From assembly GCA_934339365.1 (NCBI GenBank), contig CAKRHW010000024.1, positions 1 to 13,271 of the forward strand: DNA of 13,271 bases, in the 5' to 3' direction. This DNA is from an uncultured Lachnospiraceae bacterium (lineage in GTDB: Bacteria > Bacillota > Clostridia > Lachnospirales > Lachnospiraceae). A program made the position numbers and the translations under genes. Of the stretch, positions 1-6,746 are shown in pieces; the stretch's first letter is position 1, and each line of letters begins with the position of its first letter. The notes under the pieces are model-generated. The model did not search any database, was not told the DNA's origin, and worked only from the letters and a program-made list of their open reading frames with translations.

Positions 1-79
1 ATTTGTAACATACCTCGTTTCCTCCTAAGATTATATCTTATTAGGTCGGTGTGTTACAACTATAGTTTAGCACAACAGA
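1..79 (-). mobile_element. Edge of a foreign element (probable IS) interrupting putP
   Basis: Homology to PutP on the plus strand stops abruptly near 80: codons from 80 read V-Y-F-A-K then lead into D-F-Y-L-G-G-R-K-L-G-P, while upstream codons do not look like PutP and a TAG stop lies at 68-70. The upstream DNA has its own minus-strand expression signals: -35 TTGTAA (54-59), 18-bp spacer, -10 TATAAT (30-35), Shine-Dalgarno AGGAGG (21-26) and, 9 nt further, ATG at 11-9 reading M-L-Q off the left edge. This layout fits the left end of an insertion sequence with its transposase reading outward. The family cannot be named from three codons, and the exact terminal repeat cannot be fixed. Confidence 0.45.
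9..59 (-). promoter_or_regulatory. Minus-strand promoter and RBS for the gene leaving the left edge
   Basis: On the minus strand: TTGTAA at 59-54, 18-bp spacer, a perfect TATAAT at 35-30, AGGAGG at 26-21, and ATG at 11-9. An 8-bp inverted repeat TTGTAACA (3-10) / TGTTACAA (52-59) brackets the unit and covers both the -35 and the start codon, which could allow autoregulation (inference). A second palindrome, AACTATAGTT, lies at 58-67. Confidence 0.55.
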
Positions 80-1549
80 GTTTATTTTGCAAAGACAAAT
101 GAAACAGCTACAGATTTTTATTTAGGTGGAAGAAAATTAGGACCATTAGTGACAGCAATGAGTGCAGAAGCTTCCGATATGTCGAGTTATTTATTAATGG
201 GACTTCCTGGACTGGCATATTTATCAGGAGTAGCAGATGTGGGCTGGACGGCAATCAGTCTGGCAGTCGGAACCTACTTAAACTGGCTGTTTACGGCAAG
301 ACGTTTACGCCGCTATACACAGGTAACAGGTTCTTTTACTTTGCCACAATTTCTTTCTAACCGGTTTCATGATAAAAGAAATATTTTATCAGTGATTTCT
401 GCAATTGTAATTGTCATCTTTTTTGTACCTTATACAGCTTCAGGTTTTGCGGCATGTGGAAAATTATTTTCTTCACTGTTTGGAGTTCCTTATCTGACGG
501 CGATGATTGTTGCAGCAATTATTATTGTAGGATATACGGCGACAGGAGGATTTCTGGCTGCATCCACAACAGACTTTATTCAGAGTATTATTATGACAAT
601 TGCTATTTTCGGAGTGCTTGGATTTGCCACTGTTTCTGCAGGAGGAATTGGTGCTGTTGCAGATCATTTAAAATCCCTGCCGGGTTATTTTTCCCTGACT
701 CATACATATTCTGAGGCAACAGCAACTGCAGAGCCGTATGGATTTTTGAAGATTATTTCAACTTGTGCATGGGGACTGGGATATTTTGGTATGCCACATA
801 TTCTGCTTCGTTTTATGGCAATCAGCGATGAAAAGAAATTAAAATTATCTCGTCGTGTTGCAGCTGTCTGGGTTGTGATTGCAATGGCAGTGGCAGTAGC
901 TATTGGTATTGTGGGAAGAGAACTGAGTAATGCCGGAATTATTGAAAAATTAACAGGATCTAATACAGAGACCGTTATTTTTAAAATATCCGATTTGTTG
1001 TCAAGTCATGGTGTATTAGCGGCGTTATTTGCAGGGTTGATTCTGGCAGGTATTTTAGCTAGTACGATGTCAACAGCAGATTCACAGCTTTTGGCAGCCT
1101 CTTCGAGCATTTCACAGAATATTTTTCAGGAAGCATTTCATCTTAAGATATCGCAGAAAACAAGTATGTTGATTGCGAGAATAACAGTAGTTGTAATTGC
1201 TGTGTTAGGAGTGATCATTGCAAGAGATCCTGGCAGTTCTATTTTTGGAATTGTTTCTTTTGCATGGGCAGGATTTGGAGCAGGATTTGGTCCTGTGATT
1301 ATTTGTGCTTTGTTCTGGAAAAGAACAACATTGCCTGCAGCAATAGCCGGTATGGCAGTAGGCGGTATTTCTGTATTTGTATGGAAATATCTGATAGCAC
1401 CAATGGGAGGAGTATTTGCTATTTATGAGTTACTCCCTGCATTTTTAGCAGGTCTTGTAACGATTATTATAGTAAGCCTTTGTACAAAGAAACCAGAGCA
1501 GGCGATTATAGACGAGTTTGATCGTGCATGTGGAAAAGAACAGTTATAA
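80..1549 (+). pseudogene. putP: Sodium/proline symporter PutP, 5'-truncated
   Basis: This is a sodium:solute symporter (SSS family) that imports proline with Na+ at the cytoplasmic membrane. About 490 codons match PutP, from the D-F-Y-L-G-G-R-K-L-G-P loop through the last helices. The sodium-site helix II (S-A-E-A-S-D-M-S-S, with the Asp and Ser that match E. coli Asp55 and Ser57) is present, as is S-T-A-D-S-Q-L-L in helix IX, whose Ser-Thr pair matches Ser340/Thr341. Family length is about 500 aa, so only the first 25-30 residues (first membrane helix) are missing, cut off at the foreign junction near 80. The open frame still has a GTG start at 149 (466 aa) and an ATG at 158, but neither has a good RBS and both begin inside helix II. 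The product is therefore probably not functional. A terminator follows directly. Confidence 0.85.
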
Positions 1550-1553
1550 GAAA

Positions 1554-1582
1554 AGAGAGTTTCGAATGCGAAACTCTTTTTC
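1554..1582 (+). terminator. Rho-independent terminator after putP
   Basis: A perfect 9-bp stem AGAGTTTCG (1556-1564) / CGAAACTCT (1569-1577), loop AATG, followed by a T-run. It starts 5 nt after the putP stop codon. Confidence 0.9.
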
Positions 1583-1659
1583 TGTGTATGGAAAAAATCA
1601 GAACATCTGTTATAATTTTGTGGAAATGACAGATCAAAAAGAAATGGAGTAGAATCAAA

Positions 1660-1836
1660 ATGGGAAAGATTGGAACGAATATTGTGCGAAGCAGAGAAGA
1701 ACGCGCCGAGGATTTGTTAGAGTATCTTTATCGAATATGGAGAGAAGAAGAAACAGTTACAATAGAAGAATATGCGACGAGAAAAAAGATATCAAAAAGG
1801 GAAAAAACGTTTTTTTCAAAAATCAGGCAAAAATAA
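1660..1836 (+). CDS. Small hypothetical protein, 58 aa
   Basis: ATG at 1660 is preceded by a TGGAG ribosome site at about 1645-1649 and by TATAAT at 1611-1616; no convincing -35 is visible. The 58-residue product is highly charged. Residues 11-31 look like an amphipathic helix (REERAEDLLEYLYRIWREEE), followed by a T-I-E-E-Y-A turn and a very basic tail rich in Lys/Arg. A hairpin with a long T-run follows the stop codon within 60 nt, so the gene would be a monocistronic unit. I recognise no family. The helix-turn-basic helix arrangement would suit a small nucleic-acid-binding protein, but this is only a guess from composition. The ORF could also be chance. Confidence 0.5.
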   Translation: MGKIGTNIVRSREERAEDLLEYLYRIWREEETVTIEEYATRKKISKREKTFFSKIRQK

Positions 1837-1861
1837 AAGAATCTGTTTTTGCTTTTGATGC

Positions 1862-1894
1862 AAAGGGAAAGAGGGTTTTTTCCTTCTTTTTTTT
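1862..1894 (+). terminator. Probable terminator after the 58-aa ORF
   Basis: An imperfect stem AAGGGAAA / TTTTTTCCTT around a GAGGG loop, followed by a run of eight T (1887-1894). The T-run is convincing; the stem has a bulge. Confidence 0.5.
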
Positions 1895-1910
1895 GCATAA
1901 AGTGCAAAAA
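1890..1910. repeat. Inverted repeat upstream of the NEAT-gene promoter
   Basis: A perfect 8-bp inverted repeat TTTTTGCA (1890-1897), 5-nt spacer, TGCAAAAA (1903-1910). It ends 18 nt before the -35 of the next promoter, so it could be an upstream regulator site or part of the preceding terminator. Confidence 0.45.
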
Positions 1911-1928
1911 TAAATATTTTGAAAACTA

Positions 1929-1984
1929 TTGACGAAAAAATCAGATACTTGCTATAGTAACTCACGCGGTTAGAAAATTCTAAC
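1929..1984 (+). promoter_or_regulatory. Promoter with palindromic operator for the NEAT gene
   Basis: -35 TTGACG (1929-1934), 18-bp spacer, -10 TATAGT (1953-1958). The start site should be near 1965. At 1969-1984 lies a perfect palindrome GTTAGAAAATTCTAAC (7-bp arms, 2-bp centre), a position just downstream of +1 where a bound repressor blocks transcription. The TTAG...CTAA half-sites recall DtxR/IdeR/MntR-type metal-regulator boxes (TTAGG..CCTAA), which would suit iron/heme-responsive control; they do not match the Fur consensus. The regulator assignment is inference. Confidence 0.65.
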
Positions 1985-2024
1985 TTTTGTAAGAAGGGTA
2001 GGATGAAAGAAAGGAAATGGTCAG

Positions 2025-2452
2025 ATGAATAAAATATGGAAAAGATTTGCGACTGTTATTACAATAGCAACTCTTACATGCAGCAGTGTATGGTGTTCTT
2101 TCTATGTAGAAGCATAACCGGTACTGTCATTAGAAAATACAGAGACGATGCAGATCAAGGATGGAACTTATCGGGTATATGGAAGGTTGTGGCAGGCGAA
2201 TCAACCAATTGCGGCTCAATGGAAAGAGGAAGATGCGAAAGGAGCATCTATGGCGGATGCAGCACTGAATCATGAAATTCTTTTAGTAGTAAAAGATGGA
2301 AAGGCTATCTTACAGGTGGAATTTTTACAACATAAATTTAACGTTATGGGAGAGGAAAAAACAGGATATTTAAAAGACATCAGATATCATCTAAACTTTA
2401 CAGACGATGAGTTTCCTAAAGACAAAAATATGAAAGATGCAGAAATGAAAGT
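2025..2452 (+). pseudogene. NEAT-domain secreted protein, nonsense-mutated and 3'-deleted
   Basis: Starting at ATG 2025 (AAGGAAATGG ribosome site just upstream), the first 30 codons form a clear Sec signal peptide: basic M-N-K-I-W-K-R, a hydrophobic core and a V-E-A end. A TAA at 2115-2117 then interrupts the frame, and the same frame continues through 2118 with a NEAT (near-iron transporter) domain at about 2160-2390: D-G-T-Y-R-V-Y-G-R-L-W-Q at its start, S-M-A-D-A-A-L in the heme-pocket lip region, and G-Y-L-K-D-I-R-Y at its end. NEAT domains bind heme or heme proteins at the Gram-positive surface. Homology ends near 2450, where the frame runs into an ABC ATPase gene and stops at 2490-2492. 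The ATG at 2148 lies in the domain and has no RBS. With two lesions it is a dead gene, although its promoter and operator look intact. Confidence 0.75.
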
Positions 2453-2878
2453 TATGTCACACAGGAAACCTATTTATTTCATGATTCCATAGCAAATAAT
2501 ATTGCAATCGCAAAGAGAGACGCTTCGAGGGAAGAGATTATAGAAGCTGCAAAAAAGGCATCGATTCATGAATTTATAGAAAAACTTCCAAAAGGGTATG
2601 ATTCAAATGTAGGAGAATTAGGAGATGCTCTTTCCGGTGGAGAAAAACAAAGAATTGGAATTGCAAGAGCATTTTTACATCAGGCACCATTTATTTTAAT
2701 GGATGAACCAACAAGCAATTTAGATGCATTAAATGAAGGAATCATTCTAAAATCTTTAAAAGAAGCATCCAAAAGAAAAACGGTAGTTTTAGTATCACAT
2801 CGAAAGTCTACTATGAATATTGCAGATGTTGTTTACGAGATGAATGATAAAAATATACAAAAAAACACCAAATTGTGA
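2450..2878 (+). pseudogene. ABC exporter ATPase, C-terminal fragment
   Basis: Read in the frame starting near 2453 (Y-V-T-Q-E-T-Y-L-F), this is the last ~140 residues of an ABC permease-ATPase fusion of the MsbA/CydCD exporter type: Q-loop V-T-Q-E, signature A-L-S-G-G-E-K-Q-R-I (around 2625-2655), Walker B F-I-L-M-D-E-P-T, D-loop and H-loop V-L-V-S-H-R. The membrane domain and Walker A are absent, and there is no start codon or RBS. The fragment is out of frame with the NEAT gene that precedes it, so the two were joined by a deletion that removed everything between a NEAT gene and an exporter gene, probably of the same iron/heme locus. The frame ends with TGA at 2876-2878. Confidence 0.8.
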
Positions 2879-2906
2879 AAAAAATATGTCCAAATGACGA
2901 TTAGAC

Positions 2907-2934
2907 TTGAAAAATAATAAACATGGTGTATAAT
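2907..2934 (+). promoter_or_regulatory. Promoter of the oleate hydratase gene
   Basis: -35 TTGAAA (2907-2912), 16-bp spacer, perfect -10 TATAAT (2929-2934) with a TG near its 5' side. It implies a ~100-nt leader before the start at 3041. Confidence 0.7.
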
Positions 2935-3040
2935 AACTTTGAAAGCAGATAGTAAAATTATAAAAAAACAAATATCTGAAATGACAGGTATGAATAAGAA
3001 TTTTTATGAAATACTAAAGCGGTAGAAGGAGGTATGTATT

Positions 3041-5011
3041 ATGGGTAACAAATTAATAAAAATCGGGGCAGCATCTATTCTGGCTGTTGGTGCAGGAGCA
3101 GCAGTCATAGCAAACGGAAAAAAGAAAGAGGAAAAAAACAGAGTAGAAAAACAACGGGAAGAAGAACAAAGAGAATATCGTAATACAGAACGAGGAAAAT
3201 ATACAAAAAATAAAAAAGGTATTTATTATACGAATGGAAATTATGAAGCATTTGCACGACCAGAAAAGCCAGAAGGTGTGGATGAAAAGTCCGCTTATTT
3301 GATTGGAAGTGGATTAGGAGCATTGGCAGCAGCCTGTTTCTTAGTCCGGGATGGACAAATGAAAGGGGATCATATTCACATTTTAGAGGCGATGGATTTG
3401 CCTGGTGGAGCATGCGATGGAATTCATGATCCTACAAAAGGTTATATCATGCGTGGTGGACGTGAAATGGAAAATCATTTCGAATGTTTATGGGATTTAT
3501 TCAGAAGTATTCCATCTCTTGAGATAAAGGGAGCTTCTGTTTTAGATGAATATTATTGGTTAAATAAACATGATCCGAATTATTCACTTTGCCGCGCGAC
3601 TGTCAACCGGGGTGAAGATGCACATACAGATGGAAAGTTTCATTTAAGTCAAAAAGGCTGTATGGAGATTATGAAATTATTCTTTACAAAGGATGAAGAT
3701 CTGTATGATAAAACCATTGAGGATGTATTTGATGAAGAAGTGTTTGATTCTACATTCTGGTTGTACTGGAGAACCATGTTTGCTTTTGAAAACTGGCATA
3801 GTGCATTAGAGATGAAATTATACATTCAGAGATTTATTCATCATATTGGCGGACTGCCTGATTTCTCAGCATTAAAATTTACAAAATACAATCAATATGA
3901 ATCATTGATTCTTCCAATGGTAAAGTATTTAGAGAAAGCAGGAGTTCATTTTCAATATAATACAGAAGTCACAAATGTTCTTTTTGATTTTGATGGAGAC
4001 AGAAAGATTGCAAAAACCATCGAATGTAAAGTAAAGGGAGAAGAACAGTCGATTTCCTTGACAGAAAATGATTTGGTATTTATTACCAATGGAAGTTGTA
4101 CAGAAGGTACGATATATGGAGACCAGAATCATGCACCGGCAGGAGATGCAGAAGTACGAAGAAGTGGATGCTGGGATTTGTGGAAGAAGATAGCAGCACA
4201 GGATCCGTCATTTGGACATCCGGAGAAATTCTGTTCTGATATTGAAAAAACAAACTGGGAGTCTGCAACAGTTACAACCAGCAATGAGCGTATTATTTCA
4301 CAGATTCAGAAAATATGCAAAAGAGATCCGAGAACGGGCTGCGTAGTAACAGGAGGAATTGTAAGCTGTAAAGATTCAAGCTGGCTTTTAAGCTGGACGA
4401 TTAACAGACAGGGACAGTTTAAAGAACAAAAGAAAGAAGAAGTATGTGTATGGGTATACAGTCTGTTTACAGATGTTCCGGGAGATTATATTAAGAAACC
4501 AATGAAGGAATGTACCGGAAAAGAAATTACAGCAGAATGGTTGTATCATTTAGGAATACCGGTAGAAGAGATTGATGATTTAGCAGAAAATCAGGTAAAC
4601 TGTGTACCGACCATGATGCCTTATATTACAGCATTCTTTATGCCAAGAGCAAAAGGTGACAGACCAGATGTAATTCCGGATGGCAGTGTGAACTTTGCAT
4701 TTTTAGGTCAGTTTGCAGAGACACCAAGAGATACCATATTTACAACAGAATATTCTGTTCGTACGGCAATGGAAGCAGTGTATGGACTCCTGGGTGTGGA
4801 CAGAGGTGTTCCGGAAGTCTGGGGAAGTGTTTATGACATTCGGGATTTGTTAGACAGTAGTGTAAAATTAATGGATGGAAAATCACCATTAGAAATTCAG
4901 CTTCCAGGACCTTTAAATGCACTGAAAAAACCATTGTTAAAAGCAATCAAGGGAACTGTAATTGAAAAAGTATTGAGAGATCATGATGTGATAAAAGATG
5001 GAATGCTATAA
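3041..5011 (+). CDS. ohyA: Oleate hydratase with N-terminal membrane-anchor extension
   Basis: A FAD-dependent fatty-acid hydratase (MCRA family) that adds water to the cis-9 double bond of oleate, and similar unsaturated acids, to give 10-hydroxy fatty acids; in gut bacteria this detoxifies host and dietary fatty acids. From residue 62 the protein follows the ~590-aa family closely: Y-Y-T-N-G-N-Y-E-A-F-A-R-P; Rossmann motif G-S-G-L-G-A-L-A-A-A at 89-98; R-G-G-R-E-M-E-N-H-F from 138. From remembered family sequences, Glu142 and Tyr261 match the catalytic Glu82 and Tyr201 of the S. aureus enzyme at a constant offset of 60. The first ~60 residues are extra: a Gly/Ala-rich hydrophobic segment (about 5-25) then a Lys/Glu-rich linker, which looks like a membrane anchor or amphipathic insertion. 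The start is supported by AGGAGG (3027-3032) 8 nt before ATG. The gene is flanked by its own promoter and terminator, so it is monocistronic. Confidence 0.93.
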   Translation: MGNKLIKIGAASILAVGAGAAVIANGKKKEEKNRVEKQREEEQREYRNTERGKYTKNKKGIYYTNGNYEAFARPEKPEGVDEKSAYLIGSGLGALAAACFLVRDGQMKGDHIHILEAMDLPGGACDGIHDPTKGYIMRGGREMENHFECLWDLFRSIPSLEIKGASVLDEYYWLNKHDPNYSLCRATVNRGEDAHTDGKFHLSQKGCMEIMKLFFTKDEDLYDKTIEDVFDEEVFDSTFWLYWRTMFAFENWHSALEMKLYIQRFIHHIGGLPDFSALKFTKYNQYESLILPMVKYLEKAGVHFQYNTEVTNVLFDFDGDRKIAKTIECKVKGEEQSISLTENDLVFITNGSCTEGTIYGDQNHAPAGDAEVRRSGCWDLWKKIAAQDPSFGHPEKFCSDIEKTNWESATVTTSNERIISQIQKICKRDPRTGCVVTGGIVSCKDSSWLLSWTINRQGQFKEQKKEEVCVWVYSLFTDVPGDYIKKPMKECTGKEITAEWLYHLGIPVEEIDDLAENQVNCVPTMMPYITAFFMPRAKGDRPDVIPDGSVNFAFLGQFAETPRDTIFTTEYSVRTAMEAVYGLLGVDRGVPEVWGSVYDIRDLLDSSVKLMDGKSPLEIQLPGPLNALKKPLLKAIKGTVIEKVLRDHDVIKDGML

Positions 5012-5033
5012 AGACAGAGAATTGTAGAAAAAG

Positions 5034-5093
5034 AATGGGTTGTTACTTTACAGAGTGTGATGCAGGATGTGAAGTAATAACCCATTTTCTTTT
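5034..5093 (+). terminator. Terminator after oleate hydratase
   Basis: A 15-bp stem, AATGGGTTGTTACTT (5034-5048) with AAGTAATAACCCATT (5072-5086), including one G:U pair, around a 23-nt loop, followed by TTCTTTT. Confidence 0.8.
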
Positions 5094-5267
5094 AAATAAG
5101 GATTTGGGTGCTAGGTACTTTCACCACTGTGCGTGCACAGGCGGGAACAGATTTTTTGACACGATAAGCATATTAGAAAAATGTTTATTTTCTTATCACA
5201 TCATCGTCACATCTTTTCAATATGATAAAAATTAAGGGGAAAAGGAAATGGAGGGCGGTAAAAATAT

Positions 5268-5861
5268 ATGCAGGAAAAAGAATATTATGAACTGATACAA
5301 CCTTATAATGATGCGATGAATCTGCTACTTGCAAGAGTAGAAGTTTTGAATCATACAATTTATTCATCAGCAGGGAGCAAAGCAATACATACAATACAAA
5401 ATCGAATTAAGAAAAAAGACAGTATTGAAGAAAAATTAATCAAACGTGGATATGAACCGACTGTTGAAAATGCGAAGAATCAATTACAGGATATAGCCGG
5501 GATTCGAATGGTCTGTTATTTCACCAGTGATATTGATAAATTTGTTACAATGTTAAAAAAACAACCAGATTTAATATGCATCAAAGAACGAGATTATATA
5601 CGACACCCAAAGCCAAATGGATATCGGAGTTATCATTTGATTTTAGGTGTGAATGTATGCTGTCTTGATGCAAATGAATATTTTCCGGTAGAAATTCAGA
5701 TACGAACTCTTTCCATGGATTTCTGGGCTGCAATGGAACACAGAGTGTCCTATAAAAAAGATTATGTCAATAAAGAACAGAGAGTAGAAGAACTTTTAGA
5801 ATATTCAGATATTCTTGCCAATATGGAAAAGGAATTTGAAAAATATAATGATGCTGAATAA
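5268..5861 (+). CDS. Small alarmone synthetase (RelA/SpoT-domain GTP pyrophosphokinase, RelQ/YjbM type)
   Basis: A stand-alone (p)ppGpp synthetase: it moves pyrophosphate from ATP to the 3' hydroxyl of GTP/GDP in the cytoplasm, feeding stringent-response signalling. At 197 aa it is the usual length for small synthetases, with no HD hydrolase or regulatory (TGS/ACT) domains. Visible motifs are R-I-K-K-K-D-S-I-E-E-K-L (46-57, nucleotide-binding basic motif), D-I-A-G-I-R (75-80, with the metal-binding Asp), P-N-G-Y-R-S-Y-H (116-123) and V-E-I-Q-I-R-T (141-147, with the catalytic Glu142), then F-W-A-A-M-E-H. The spacing from P-N-G-Y-R-S-Y-H to V-E-I-Q-I-R-T is closest to YjbM/RelQ. The start at 5268 has GGAGGG at 5250-5255, a rather long 12-nt spacing. 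The 170 nt upstream hold a TTGACA (5156-5161) without a good -10 and a TATGAT (5221-5226) without a good -35. Confidence 0.93.
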   Translation: MQEKEYYELIQPYNDAMNLLLARVEVLNHTIYSSAGSKAIHTIQNRIKKKDSIEEKLIKRGYEPTVENAKNQLQDIAGIRMVCYFTSDIDKFVTMLKKQPDLICIKERDYIRHPKPNGYRSYHLILGVNVCCLDANEYFPVEIQIRTLSMDFWAAMEHRVSYKKDYVNKEQRVEELLEYSDILANMEKEFEKYNDAE

Positions 5862-5877
5862 TAGAAAAAATACCACT

Positions 5878-5907
5878 TTGACAGAAAAGAATGAGATATA
5901 GTATGAT
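5878..5907 (+). promoter_or_regulatory. Promoter of the EndoU lipoprotein unit
   Basis: Perfect -35 TTGACA (5878-5883), 18-bp spacer, -10 TATGAT (5902-5907). It starts 16 nt after the synthetase stop and lies 33 nt before the lipoprotein ATG. Confidence 0.7.
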
Positions 5908-5939
5908 GAGGATATCAAAAAGAAAAGGAGAACTTTAAA

Positions 5940-6740
5940 ATGTTAAAAGTGAAAAAGTTTCTGATAGTATTAGGAGCTTGTATTATTGCATGTTCTTTAG
6001 CAGGATGTACACAGAAGGAAGTTGAAAGTACAGTTACAGAATCCTCATCTATCCAGGAGAGTCAGAATTATAAGACTGTTTCGAGTGTGTCGACAAGAGT
6101 TACACGAAAGAATTCAACAACCAGGAAGAGTCAGGGAAACTCCCTGCAGACAGGGAAAAGTACGAAGAAGAGAAGTACTATTAAGAATAACACGAAGAAA
6201 ACAACGAAGAAAAAATCTTCCACTTCAAAGAACACTGCTGGGAGAAAAAGTACAGGCAGACAGAAAACAACCGATAAAAAAAGTACTTCATCAGAAAATA
6301 AGGAGAAGAAATATACTCTTACAGCTTTAAAGAATCTAAAACATAGTGATATTTTTACAAGCTCAGCAATCGAACATATTTTTGAAGGACAGATTAATTC
6401 GAAAGGCGAAGCAGTGGGATATCATTATGACCAGATAGAGGGAACACCGGGGAAGATTGTATCCGGAACGAAAAGTTCTTTGGATTCACATGGAGTTTAT
6501 AAGGGAAAGGTTGAAGTATCCGGAACGACAAAGACTGGAAATCGGGGATATTCCACTTTTTATCCGGACAATATGAGTCCGCAGCAGGTGGTTGATGGAA
6601 TTTATACCGCTTACCAGCAACGAGTATATAAGACTGGAAATATCTATTATGGATATACATCGAAGGGAATAAAGATTACGATGTATCTGAATGATGATAA
6701 TAAGATTATTAGTGCATTTCCAGAGTATAATGCGAGGTAA
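5940..6740 (+). CDS. Lipoprotein with C-terminal bacterial EndoU ribonuclease domain (candidate toxin)
   Basis: 266 aa in three parts. Residues 1-23 are a lipoprotein signal peptide (M-L-K-V-K-K, hydrophobic core, lipobox L-A-G-C with Cys23), so the protein should be lipid-anchored outside the membrane. Residues ~45-125 are a low-complexity Ser/Thr/Lys/Arg linker with very few acidic residues. Residues ~135-266 match the bacterial EndoU nuclease domain (PF14436): E-H-I-F-E-G-Q-I-N-S-K-G (145-156), G-Y-H-Y (160-163), H-G-V-Y-K-G-K-V-E-V (184-193), S-T-F-Y-P-D (205-210) and the ending K-I-I-S-A-F-P-E-Y. His146 and His162 are the likely catalytic pair. EndoU domains are tRNA-cleaving warheads of polymorphic toxins (e.g. 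CdiA-STECO31), normally fused to large secretion modules; a short lipoprotein carrier is unusual. AAAGGAG lies 9 nt before ATG. The next gene starts 6 bp after the stop and is the presumed immunity gene. Toxicity is inferred. Confidence 0.85.
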   Translation: MLKVKKFLIVLGACIIACSLAGCTQKEVESTVTESSSIQESQNYKTVSSVSTRVTRKNSTTRKSQGNSLQTGKSTKKRSTIKNNTKKTTKKKSSTSKNTAGRKSTGRQKTTDKKSTSSENKEKKYTLTALKNLKHSDIFTSSAIEHIFEGQINSKGEAVGYHYDQIEGTPGKIVSGTKSSLDSHGVYKGKVEVSGTTKTGNRGYSTFYPDNMSPQQVVDGIYTAYQQRVYKTGNIYYGYTSKGIKITMYLNDDNKIISAFPEYNAR

Positions 6741-6746
6741 AAAAAT

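Noticed and set aside
2036..2275. A 79-codon open frame overlapping the NEAT pseudogene in another phase
   Set aside because: It is a shadow frame; signal peptide and NEAT-domain residues are read in the phase of 2025.
2981..3025. A 14-codon ORF in the oleate hydratase leader (M-T-G-M-N-K-N-F-Y-E...)
   Set aside because: It has no ribosome site and no regulatory codon run or alternative hairpins typical of a leader peptide.
5127..5140. Small palindrome CTGTGC-GT-GCACAG between oleate hydratase and the alarmone synthetase
   Set aside because: The 2-nt loop and lack of a T-run or promoter context give no interpretable role; it may be chance.
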